NCBI GenBank assembly: GCA_902781515.1
Contig: CACZJU010000006.1
Location: 27,877-91,876 of the forward strand
Length of the DNA: 64,000 nucleotides
Origin: an uncultured Bacteroidales bacterium
GTDB taxonomy: Bacteria; Bacteroidota; Bacteroidia; Bacteroidales; Bacteroidaceae
Reading direction: 5' to 3'
The position numbers were made by a program, and so were the translations under genes. This document shows, one piece after another, positions 8,678 through 16,838 of this stretch (position 1 is its first letter; each line of letters begins with the position of its first letter). The notes beneath the pieces are model-generated. The model was not told where the DNA came from. It saw nothing but the letters and a program-made list of their open reading frames with translations, and made no database searches.

Positions 8678-8714
8678 ATGCCGACGTACATTCTGGTGAT
8701 ATGTACGTCGGCAT
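8678..8714 (+). terminator. Strong terminator
   Basis: A perfect 14-bp stem, ATGCCGACGTACAT / ATGTACGTCGGCAT, with a nine-base loop, followed by TTATTTAT. Confidence 0.88.
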
Positions 8715-8936
8715 TTATTTATATGCATTACAGGAATTTTGTTTGGAGCTGATTTATCTTCCGTAGCTGAGCAAATTATTGACAGTATGTGAGTTAAGTG
8801 CGGAAGATGTTTTATCTACATCTTACGCACATTATCTATCGGTGTATTAGCGACTTAACCATCAAATACGGAAGATGACGCCCAAAAACAAAAATTACGG
8901 TTGTTACATCCCCATATTTGAATAGCGGCGAACAGT
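8715..8936. other. Intergenic region with a hairpin and repeated CGGAAGAT motif
   Basis: No gene is seen. GTGCGGAAGATGT (8798-8810) and ACATCTTACGCAC (8818-8830) form a 13-bp stem with one mismatch and no T-run. The core CGGAAGAT recurs at 8869-8876 and, inverted, at 8757-8764. It could be a protein-binding region or a small RNA. It also separates two converging genes. Confidence 0.5.
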
Positions 8937-11075
8937 CTATAGTCCTATTTCCTTTATCAGGCGGTCGGCTTTGCCCCAACGGTCGATGAGGTAGAGAACG
9001 AAGCGTATGTCAACACCGATGCAGCGCTGTAGGTCGGGATTGAAGGTGATGTCACCTGACATAGCCTCCCAGTTTCCATCAAAAGCCAGACCTATTAACT
9101 CACCTTTACCGTTGAACATAGGCGAACCGGAGTTTCCTCCAGTAATATCGTTATTGGAGAGGAAACAGAGATGGAGGTCGCCGTCCTTGGCATCGGCATA
9201 GCGTCCGAAGTCACGCTGCTTAAGCAGACTGATGATACTCTCCTCCAGCTTGTAGTCCTCTATCTCGTCCTGTTTGGCAGCCTTGTCGAGCAGGCTCTGC
9301 GCATTAGTGAAATAGTCGTAGTGCTGACCACCTGCTGTGTAGTCTTGAATGAATCCGTAGGAAAGACGCTGCGTGAAGTTGGCATCGCTGTAGTGCGGAT
9401 TTTCCTGGTCACGCTCCAAGATAGCCTGCGTCAGCAGATGCTCGTTGTAGTTGATAGTCTGACGGTCAGCACGAATACGGTTCACCAATTCTGTCTGGAA
9501 GTCACGAATGCTCTCATAGAACTGTTTCAGATTTCCATCAAGTTTCAGTTCTTCATCCTTTTCTGGGAGCTGGACAGGCGCTGTTGAGAACAGGGCACGG
9601 GCATAAGCTTTTGCATTACCCTTGAAACGCTCGTCTATATCCTTATATATATTAGGAAGGAACTCCGGCTTCACCTGCTTACGGTAATTATCCAACAGGA
9701 CAGCCATCGTCTCCTCATCCACTCGTGCATCATAGTCCTTGTAGAAGGCCTGCAGTTGTTCGCGAGTAAGGGCAATCTCCGTTGAATCCATGTCCGCAGG
9801 CTTCGAGGCAAGGATGGCAGCCACCCTACGCAGTTCAATGCCTCGCAGGAAGGTCTCGGAGAAGAATCCATAGGCACGTATTGTCTCGAAACGATTGGCA
9901 TACGCCTTCTCCAGTTCGTTGAACATAGAGCCGAAGCGAGCCTTCAGTCCTTTGTCGGCAGAGTACCAACGACGGATGTCTTTTTCCAGTTTCTGCTTCT
10001 GTCCTATCACGTTCAGTTCCTTCACAGCCTTGTTCATGCCGATAGAGTTCTTCCAATAGTTAGCCGACGAAGCAAACTTCGATGCATATTTAATGGCAAT
10101 GGCACGGTCGCTGTCCATCCAGCGTTTCCACACCTCCTGCTTCTTTCCTCGCACATCAATCATCGACACATTAGTACCATCCACTCTCTCACGAATACCA
10201 TAACTGCTGAGGTAACGGTCTGTGCTTCCAGGATAGCCCACTGTCATGCAGTAATCGCCAGGCTGGAAACCCTTGAGACTCACCTTCGCATACCGCTTTG
10301 CCTTCAGGGGCACATTATCCTTAGAATACTCAGCAGGCTTACCGTCAGCATCGGCATAGATGCGGAACACGCTGAAGTCGCATGTCTGACGAGGCCACAT
10401 CCAGTTATCCGTATCACCGCCGAACTTACCCAGCGTCTGCGTGGGAGTAAATACGAGACGAATATCATTATACACCGTATAGATAGAGGCATAATAGGCG
10501 TTTCCAGTGTAATACGACTTCACCAGACAGTATTTACCAGGATTAGCCGCAGTATATTCCTTCTCCACTGCCGTCATCACCGAATCCAGATTCTCCGCAT
10601 TCAACAGTTTCCGCTCCTTGTCGGGATTTGCCTTGTAAATCTCGTTCATAGCACTCATCACACGCTCCGTGCACTCTTCCGTACGGTCGAGGAAACGCAC
10701 GAAGAAACCATCCACTGGTCGTTCCTCCTCATAGGACTTCGCAGCAAATCCGTTTTTCAGGATATCGTCCTCTGGAGTCGAAAGTTTCTGTATGCCTCCG
10801 AAACCGCAGTGATGATTAGTGAACACCAGTCCCTCTGGACTTACCACCACGCCCGAACAGAAGTCGCAGAAGTCCACAACACAATCCTTCAGGCTCTCAC
10901 CATCGGGATTATAGAGTTGCTGAGGCGTAAGCTCAAGGCCCAGCTTCTTCATCACTTTAGCCGTCTTCTGGTCTATGCTATTCAGCATCCACATACCCTC
11001 GTCGGCTTTTAAAATTGAGAATTGACTATTGAAAATTGAAAATTGCAACAGCAGTAATAAGACTATTCGTTTCAT
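8937..11075 (-). CDS. S46-family dipeptidyl-peptidase, DPP7-like
   Basis: A 712-residue exported serine peptidase that removes dipeptides from oligopeptides in the periplasm, a key step in Bacteroidetes that live on amino acids. The start is set at ATG 11075 (MKRIVLLLLL) because it opens the signal peptide. The catalytic His is in TNHHCGFG, the Asp in GGDTDNWMWPR and the Ser in GGNSGSP. Eighteen residues after the Ser is Gly (FDGNWE), where DPP7 has Gly and DPP11 has Arg, so hydrophobic P1 residues are predicted rather than Asp/Glu. Part of the signal peptide (QFSIFNSQFSILK) is encoded by an AT-rich dispersed micro-repeat. Confidence 0.92.
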   Translation of the reverse strand: MKRIVLLLLLQFSIFNSQFSILKADEGMWMLNSIDQKTAKVMKKLGLELTPQQLYNPDGESLKDCVVDFCDFCSGVVVSPEGLVFTNHHCGFGGIQKLSTPEDDILKNGFAAKSYEEERPVDGFFVRFLDRTEECTERVMSAMNEIYKANPDKERKLLNAENLDSVMTAVEKEYTAANPGKYCLVKSYYTGNAYYASIYTVYNDIRLVFTPTQTLGKFGGDTDNWMWPRQTCDFSVFRIYADADGKPAEYSKDNVPLKAKRYAKVSLKGFQPGDYCMTVGYPGSTDRYLSSYGIRERVDGTNVSMIDVRGKKQEVWKRWMDSDRAIAIKYASKFASSANYWKNSIGMNKAVKELNVIGQKQKLEKDIRRWYSADKGLKARFGSMFNELEKAYANRFETIRAYGFFSETFLRGIELRRVAAILASKPADMDSTEIALTREQLQAFYKDYDARVDEETMAVLLDNYRKQVKPEFLPNIYKDIDERFKGNAKAYARALFSTAPVQLPEKDEELKLDGNLKQFYESIRDFQTELVNRIRADRQTINYNEHLLTQAILERDQENPHYSDANFTQRLSYGFIQDYTAGGQHYDYFTNAQSLLDKAAKQDEIEDYKLEESIISLLKQRDFGRYADAKDGDLHLCFLSNNDITGGNSGSPMFNGKGELIGLAFDGNWEAMSGDITFNPDLQRCIGVDIRFVLYLIDRWGKADRLIKEIGL

Positions 11076-11162
11076 ATTTTTATTAGAAGTTAAAGGACGA
11101 TACATTTACTCCTTTTTATTTATTATTTAATATTTATTATTTATTATTTTTTCTTCCCTTAT

Positions 11163-11771
11163 TTATATTTCTTCCGCCGACACTAAGCCATGAGTTACGG
11201 CATAGATGGTAAGCGAGGACACACTGCGGAGGTGCAGTTTGTCGCATATGTTCTTGCGATGAGAGATTACTGTTGGCAAGGAGATGCAGAGACGGTCGGC
11301 AATCTCCTTGTTGATGAATCCCCTGACAACCAGTGACAGCACTTCTGCCTCGCGTGGTGAGAGAACCGATTCCGTATTCTCAGTAAAATGGGGGGCATGA
11401 GGACGTTGTTGCTGATTGCCGTGAGCGTGCTGGAACAAGGTGAGGATGCTTTTCAGCAAATCGTGCTCCAACTGTGATGTATTCAGTGTATGGAAGTGCT
11501 CGAACTGACGGCCTGCTATGGGTTGGGACGTCAGCACTATGGTTTGTTTCTGTCGTGCAAGGAAGAAGTCGGCATGTGCAATGAGTACCTGTGACGATAC
11601 GAAGAAATGGAAGAATTGTACCGTTCCATCGGATGACTCCTCTTCTTGCAATAAGGCTTCGAGCGAGGAGAATGTGCTCACGTCAGCCATAGGCACCATA
11701 TCGCTGATGATGCTCTTCAGCCCTGTGGCTTCCAGTGTGTTCTGGTCTATTATTGCTATTCGTGGAATCAT
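11163..11771 (-). CDS. LuxR/NarL-type regulator with degenerate receiver domain
   Basis: A 202-residue transcription factor. The C-terminal 65 residues are a clear LuxR helix-turn-helix (LSPREAEVLSLVVRGFINKE, then LCISLPTVISHRKNICDKL). The N-terminal part begins like a receiver domain (IPRIAIIDQNTLEATGLKSI). However, the third strand, which should end in the phospho-accepting Asp, reads QFFHFFVSSQV and has no Asp, so it probably does not work by phosphorylation. No histidine kinase is nearby. It lies between the S46 peptidase and a sugar kinase; its targets are unknown. Confidence 0.8.
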   Translation of the reverse strand: MIPRIAIIDQNTLEATGLKSIISDMVPMADVSTFSSLEALLQEEESSDGTVQFFHFFVSSQVLIAHADFFLARQKQTIVLTSQPIAGRQFEHFHTLNTSQLEHDLLKSILTLFQHAHGNQQQRPHAPHFTENTESVLSPREAEVLSLVVRGFINKEIADRLCISLPTVISHRKNICDKLHLRSVSSLTIYAVTHGLVSAEEI

Positions 11772-11845
11772 TTTTCGGTTATTGAGGTTTAAAAGTTTAA
11801 GGGTTTAATAGTTTAAGGGCGGTAGCCTAAAGCCATTCTTAACTT

Positions 11846-12778
11846 TTAACTCCTAATTCTTAATTTTTTACTAAAGTCGTGACTAATGAAGTTATCGGTG
11901 CTCTGACAGGCCTGTCCTGCAAAGGCGGTGGCATAGTCGATAAGGCGTTGCCAACCTTCGCGACTGAGAGTCTGCAACTGTTCGCGGCTAATGTTCTCAT
12001 GCATCAGTCCGTAGATGAAACCAGCATTGAAGTTGTCGCCGGCTCCTACCGTGCTAACCACATTGTCAACCTTGGGAGCTTGGAAGTCGAAGGCATCTGA
12101 TGGAGTGCAGATGGTTATGGTGTCGGCTCCTGCCGTGCAGATGAACAGAGGACAGTATTTACTGATGTGATGTTTGTAGATGTCTCTGGCATCACGACTT
12201 TGGTACATCACCTCGAAGTCGTCGGCAGAACCTCGGACTATAGTGCTTTCGCGGAAGTTCTGGTGTATGGAAGGCAGCAGAGCCTCCAGCTCATGGGCGT
12301 GACTGCGACGGAAGTTGAGGTCGTAGTAGAGAATGGCTCCTGACCTGTTGGCTGCCTCAAGGGTGGGGGCTACCTGTGGACGCATACCCTCACAAATGGC
12401 ATAGTATGAACCGAACAGCAGTACGTCGTCCTTCTGGAAATCGGGTACAGGCCAGTCCTTGTGTGCTCGTGGAGTCTCCTTGTAGAACTGATATGTGGCA
12501 TCACCGTTCTCGTCGAGGAAAGCCAGCGATATAGCACTCTTTTCTCCTTCGCGGACTTCAAAATCATCGATGGATACGCCGTTTTCTTTCAGGAAAACCT
12601 GAGTCTGCAGTCCTACACGGTCGTTACCTGTATATCCAATGAATCGGCAGGGAAGACCTGTGCGTCCTATGGAGATTATGGAGTTGAAGCAACTGCCTCC
12701 AGGCACGGCAGCCACGGGCTGTCCATGCTTAAACAATATGTCCATGATGGTCTCGCCCATCCCGGTTATTCTGCGCAT
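11846..12778 (-). CDS. PfkB-family sugar kinase (fructokinase-like)
   Basis: A 310-residue ribokinase-fold kinase. The N-terminal GG motif is present (AAVPGGSCFNS) and the C-terminal signature VSTVGAGDNFNAGF holds the catalytic Asp and anion hole. The family phosphorylates free sugars, here likely fructose or a related hexose. The start is placed at ATG 12778 (MRRITGMGE) because the promoter at 12796-12827 overlaps the longer frame, whose start would be untranscribed. The last residues (KKLRIRS) and the stop lie in an AT-rich micro-repeat. Confidence 0.85.
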   Translation of the reverse strand: MRRITGMGETIMDILFKHGQPVAAVPGGSCFNSIISIGRTGLPCRFIGYTGNDRVGLQTQVFLKENGVSIDDFEVREGEKSAISLAFLDENGDATYQFYKETPRAHKDWPVPDFQKDDVLLFGSYYAICEGMRPQVAPTLEAANRSGAILYYDLNFRRSHAHELEALLPSIHQNFRESTIVRGSADDFEVMYQSRDARDIYKHHISKYCPLFICTAGADTITICTPSDAFDFQAPKVDNVVSTVGAGDNFNAGFIYGLMHENISREQLQTLSREGWQRLIDYATAFAGQACQSTDNFISHDFSKKLRIRS

Positions 12779-12795
12779 AACAAATGATTTTACTG

Positions 12796-12827
12796 CAAAG
12801 ATACGATTAAGTGAGCGAAATGCCAAA
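12796..12827 (-). promoter_or_regulatory. Promoter of the PfkB kinase
   Basis: Minus strand: TTTG (12824-12827), 20 bases, TATCTTTG (12796-12803). Transcription should begin near 12792, giving a leader of about 14 bases before ATG 12778. Confidence 0.8.
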
Positions 12828-12950
12828 TATATTTGAGCATTTCCGAGCGTGAGTATCTAAGACTGCAGGTCAAAGATATTCTTTTCAGGTTTTTCACTTC
12901 ATAGTATTTACTATGTAAATACACGACAATACAAGAGAATGTAAAGTGTA

Positions 12951-13034
12951 TTCCCCAACGTGGGACGAGCGTTCCCCGACGCAGAACGTTTGTTCCCCGA
13001 CGAGAAACGAACGTTCTCCGTCGAGGATTGTTGT
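12951..13034. repeat. Degenerate 21-bp tandem repeat (four units)
   Basis: Units start at 12951, 12972, 12993 and 13014, each opening TTCCCCRACG or the variant TTCTCCGTCG. The second halves vary around GRRACGAACG. A 21-base period equals seven codons, and one plus-strand frame is open across all units, but there is no start codon and a TAA just before it, so coding is unlikely. Confidence 0.75.
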
Positions 13035-13273
13035 ATGCTTCGAGAACCTTCGCCTTTTATGCCTTGGCGTTAGCTCTTATGCTCTATAGCCTTTGGGCTT
13101 TTGCACTACGGAGCCTTTGGCGTTGCTTTATAGAGCGTGCACCACGGCGTCATATTGTATGCGTATTTTGTTCTATAGATATTTTCTTGTCATTCCTCAT
13201 TCGTTTATCACAATTAATTCGTATATAAGTGAAAATGTTCAGCATGGAATACAGTTTTTTATAAAATAATCTG
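13035..13273. other. Intergenic region, no gene seen
   Basis: A T-rich stretch with repeated GCCTTTGG/GCCTTGGCG words and an inverted pair GCTCTATA (13081-13088) / TATAGAGC (13130-13137), together able to form a long imperfect stem. Nothing coding is seen. Confidence 0.45.
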
Positions 13274-13304
13274 TTTGCCATGCAAAACATTTTGTGTAGA
13301 TTTG
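13274..13304 (+). promoter_or_regulatory. Promoter of the GH78 gene
   Basis: TTTG (13274-13277), 19 bases, TAGATTTG (13297-13304), 44 bases before the ATG. Confidence 0.78.
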
Positions 13305-13348
13305 TAGCGAATAAATATAAAATCTCGACTTCATAAACGACTAAGAAC

Positions 13349-16300
13349 ATGAAGGATTTGAAAGGAACGAAACTTTGGCTGAGCGCATTGCTTCTGCTCG
13401 CCTCACTGACGTGCAAGGCCACCCTAACGCTCACGCATTTGCGCGTAAATGACCTAACCGCCCCCATGGGCATCGACACCCAGACACCCACCTTCAGCTG
13501 GCAGGTGGAGGGTGCAGGGCGCGGATTCATTCAGCAGTCGTACAGCATCAGCGTGACCGATGCCGAAGGCAACGTGGCCTGGCGTTCGGGCGATGTGGAA
13601 AGTCCATGCCAGAGCGGCATTGCCTACGAGGGCACACCGCTCAAGAGCTGCACAGCCTACAAGTGGACAGTCACGACCCGTGGGCAGCACGGCGAAGAGG
13701 CCACGGCCACAGCAGATTTTGAGACGGCATTCATGAAGGCTTCGGAGTGGACGGCACAATGGATAGGCAAAAACCAAAAGGCACAAGCGGCCAAGTACGA
13801 GGTTGTACTGGACGAACCTGTCACTTGCCGCTACGTCCGCCTGACCGCCAAGGCGGCAGGTCTGAGAGCTTCGACGGATGCCGGTTTCTCCTTCGTTCAA
13901 CTGGACGAGGTGGAAATCTTTGCAGACGACGAGAACATAGCCCGCACGGCCACCTTCTCAGCCTCCAGCAACTGGTCGCTTCCCCAATATGGATGGGACC
14001 TTTCGTACGTAAATGACGGACTCATCAAGGACGGTTCGCGCAACGGATGGACGACACAGCAGAACGTCTCGACGGGTGTCACACTCACAGCCGACCTGGG
14101 ATCCGCACGGACCATCACGCGCATTGTGCTCTATCCCCGACAGAACGACCATGCCGTGGGCGACGAGAACCACGTGGCCAACTTCCCTTCGTCGTTCACG
14201 CTGGGCAGTTCTGCCGACGGACGTTCGTTCAGCACGTTCTATACAGCTACCGATATTGAGCCTCCAACCTACTACAGTGCCAACACGCGTATTCCCTACT
14301 ACCACAAATCGTTCCAACTGGCCGACGGGAAGACCGTCCGCCGTGCTCGCATCTATGCTTCGGCTCTGGGCGTGTTCACCATGCAGGTGAACGGTCAGGC
14401 CGTGACGGACGCCGTCTTGGAACCTGGTGAGAGCGAATACGAAAAGACCATACTCTATTCGACCTACGACGTGACCCGGCTCCTGCACCCCGGAGCCCAG
14501 AACGCCATTACGGCTCGCGTGGCAGGCGGCATCTACAACGTAGAGCCGCTGACTGGACGTTTCTCCAAGGGGGAGGTGACAAACCACGGTGAACCAGCCC
14601 TGCTGGCCGAACTGCTGGTGGAATATACCGATGGCACGCAAGAGCGCATCGTGACGGACGGCACATGGCTGACAGCTCCCAGTCCTACGCTGGGCAGCAA
14701 CTGGTGGGGAGGAGAGGACTATGACAATTCATATTCTGACGAATTACTATCCAACACGGATGCAGAGGGTTGGCAGACGGTGAGCATCGTCACACCTCAC
14801 TTCACTTCGCCTCACAGCGGTGTGAGCGGTTTCGGTACACTGCGCAGCCGCATGTACGAACCACTGCGCGTCGTGGAAGAGTGGCCCGCCGTCAACGTCA
14901 AGACCATCCGGAGTGGAGGCTACACCCTGCGGATGGTGGACTTCGGGCGCAACTTTGCCGGGCAGTATCGTTTCCGCCTGAAGGGACGTGCCGGGCAGAC
15001 CATCAGCCTACGCTGCGGCGAGAGCCTCAACCCCGACGGTTCCATCTACATGGAGAACTTTTACACGGGACCGGCTGAAACCTACGACCAGTACACCTTC
15101 CGAGGCAGCGAAGAGGGTGAGACGTGGGGGCCGGAGTTCATGTATCACGGATTCCGTTACCTCCAGATTATCGGCCTTGACGAAGAGCCACGCCCTGAGG
15201 ACTTCACAGCCCTGCGCATCCGCTCAGACGTGGAGAACATCGGTTCCGTCTCTACGTCCAATCCGCTCATCAACGACATCCACGTCATCTGCCGCGACGC
15301 CATCGCCTCGCAACTCTACAACAGCATCACCGACTGCCCCCACCGCGAGAAATTGGGCTGGCTTGACGTGCCCAACGAGATGTACACGTCGCTCAACATG
15401 AACTTCCAAATGCAGTCGTTCTATAAGAAGGTTGTCCTCGACTGTTTCGATGCCCAGCAGTCCGACGGCCACGTACCCAGCGTAGCACCCTACTATATGA
15501 ACGTCTATGGCAACGATGTGAACTGGGGCGGAGCGGCCATCCTCGTACCCTATCGCAACTGGCGCTACTACGGCGACCCATCGCTCATGCAGCAGTATTA
15601 TCCCCAGATGCGCAAGCTCATCAACCACTATACGGCCAACACGACAAACTATATTATCAACAACTCGTTTAGCGTCCTCAGCGACTGGGGACAAGAGACG
15701 GCCGGCGTATCACCCATGGTGCCCACAGAGTTCACCGAGACCACGACCTATTACTACCTGCTGCTCGCAATGGCCGAGATGGCCACCGAACTGGGAAAGA
15801 CCACTGACGCCACTTCCTACACGAACCGCGCTACCAACGTCAAACGAGCCTTCAACCAACGTTTCTACAACAGTACCACGGCCACTTACACCAGCGTGAA
15901 CGGTGGTGGAGGCCGACAGAGCGAGCAGGCCATGCCGCTTTACTATGGACTGGTGCCCGAGGGCGACGAACAGCGCGTGGCCGACGTCCTGGCCAAGCGC
16001 GTCCTCACCGACGGCTACAAAATCAAGACGGGAGAGATTGCTCTGAAGCCAGTGTTCATGTCGCTGGCCCAGTACGGACACAACGACGTTGTATGGCAGA
16101 TGGCAAACCAGACCGACTGCCCCAGCTATGGCTATTGGGTGCGCCAAGGCTACACCACCACACCCGAATATTGGGACGTGGGAGCCTTCTCGCAAAACCA
16201 CTGCATGATGGACCACATCGAGGAATGGTTCTACACTCAACTGGCTGGCATACAGAACACGGGCACAGCCTTCCAGACCTTCCGACTGCATCCCTATCTG

Positions 16301-16726
16301 CCCGACGACCTCAACAGTCTTGACGTCAGCACCCAGTGTAACTATGGCCGCATCCGCGTCTGCTGGCAGCGCACCTCAGACGGCTTCCACTTCCAGTTCA
16401 GCGTTCCCGCTGGTACTGTGGCTACCATCGTCCTGCCCACCATCCAGGACCGACTGGTCACCGAAGGGGGTAGCCCCATCACATTGGGCAGTCTTGGCAT
16501 CCAGTCCGTCACTTACGGCACGGCCGAAACTGAGATTACCGTAGGCAGTGGTAACTACGATTTCGTCATCGGAAAGGGCAATCCTACCCACATTGATGAC
16601 GCTAGTCTGTCCGCACCTGCCATAGGCCGGCAACACACAGTTTACGACCTTTCGGGACGACAACTGAAAACCGTTTCACATCCCGGCATCGCTGTCGTGG
16701 CTGGACAGAAGACCGTCGTCCGCTGA
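13349..16726 (+). CDS. Secreted alpha-L-rhamnosidase, GH78
   Basis: A 1125-residue exported glycoside hydrolase that releases terminal alpha-L-rhamnose from plant pectin or glycoconjugates. Order: signal peptide (1-24), fibronectin-like domain (about 27-120, starting LTHLRVNDLTAPMGI), an inserted F5/8-type discoidin-like domain (about 130-290), the Bac_rhamnosid N-domain, then the (alpha/alpha)6 catalytic domain with TDCPHREKLGWL near residue 660 and conserved SDWGQE near 775. A C-terminal beta domain and the tail YDLSGRQL follow. The gene is visibly richer in G+C than its neighbours, which may reflect recent acquisition. No SusC/SusD pair is adjacent, so it is not in a typical polysaccharide locus. 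Confidence 0.9.
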   Translation: MKDLKGTKLWLSALLLLASLTCKATLTLTHLRVNDLTAPMGIDTQTPTFSWQVEGAGRGFIQQSYSISVTDAEGNVAWRSGDVESPCQSGIAYEGTPLKSCTAYKWTVTTRGQHGEEATATADFETAFMKASEWTAQWIGKNQKAQAAKYEVVLDEPVTCRYVRLTAKAAGLRASTDAGFSFVQLDEVEIFADDENIARTATFSASSNWSLPQYGWDLSYVNDGLIKDGSRNGWTTQQNVSTGVTLTADLGSARTITRIVLYPRQNDHAVGDENHVANFPSSFTLGSSADGRSFSTFYTATDIEPPTYYSANTRIPYYHKSFQLADGKTVRRARIYASALGVFTMQVNGQAVTDAVLEPGESEYEKTILYSTYDVTRLLHPGAQNAITARVAGGIYNVEPLTGRFSKGEVTNHGEPALLAELLVEYTDGTQERIVTDGTWLTAPSPTLGSNWWGGEDYDNSYSDELLSNTDAEGWQTVSIVTPHFTSPHSGVSGFGTLRSRMYEPLRVVEEWPAVNVKTIRSGGYTLRMVDFGRNFAGQYRFRLKGRAGQTISLRCGESLNPDGSIYMENFYTGPAETYDQYTFRGSEEGETWGPEFMYHGFRYLQIIGLDEEPRPEDFTALRIRSDVENIGSVSTSNPLINDIHVICRDAIASQLYNSITDCPHREKLGWLDVPNEMYTSLNMNFQMQSFYKKVVLDCFDAQQSDGHVPSVAPYYMNVYGNDVNWGGAAILVPYRNWRYYGDPSLMQQYYPQMRKLINHYTANTTNYIINNSFSVLSDWGQETAGVSPMVPTEFTETTTYYYLLLAMAEMATELGKTTDATSYTNRATNVKRAFNQRFYNSTTATYTSVNGGGGRQSEQAMPLYYGLVPEGDEQRVADVLAKRVLTDGYKIKTGEIALKPVFMSLAQYGHNDVVWQMANQTDCPSYGYWVRQGYTTTPEYWDVGAFSQNHCMMDHIEEWFYTQLAGIQNTGTAFQTFRLHPYLPDDLNSLDVSTQCNYGRIRVCWQRTSDGFHFQFSVPAGTVATIVLPTIQDRLVTEGGSPITLGSLGIQSVTYGTAETEITVGSGNYDFVIGKGNPTHIDDASLSAPAIGRQHTVYDLSGRQLKTVSHPGIAVVAGQKTVVR

Positions 16727-16809
16727 GTCAGTGGGCAAGTAATCGCCCTTGCCGCTTCGCTTGTCGAAGAAATCGGGGAAATCATAACTGAAATGTCGGG
16801 ATATTGTTG

Positions 16810-16817
16810 TACCTTTG
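16810..16817 (+). promoter_or_regulatory. Promoter -7 element of the DEAD-box helicase
   Basis: TACCTTTG at 16810-16817, 21 bases before the ATG. No clear TTTG partner lies 19-21 bases upstream. Confidence 0.55.
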
Positions 16818-16838
16818 CGCCCAAATTATATATAAAGT

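Noticed and set aside
11779-12826. PfkB start at ATG 12826
   Set aside because: The promoter (TTTG at 12824-12827, TATCTTTG at 12796-12803) would lie inside the frame; ATG 12778 follows the expected transcript start and precedes the family's N-terminal motif.
12951-13034. CRISPR array
   Set aside because: The units are contiguous 21-bp repeats with no spacers and no cas genes nearby.
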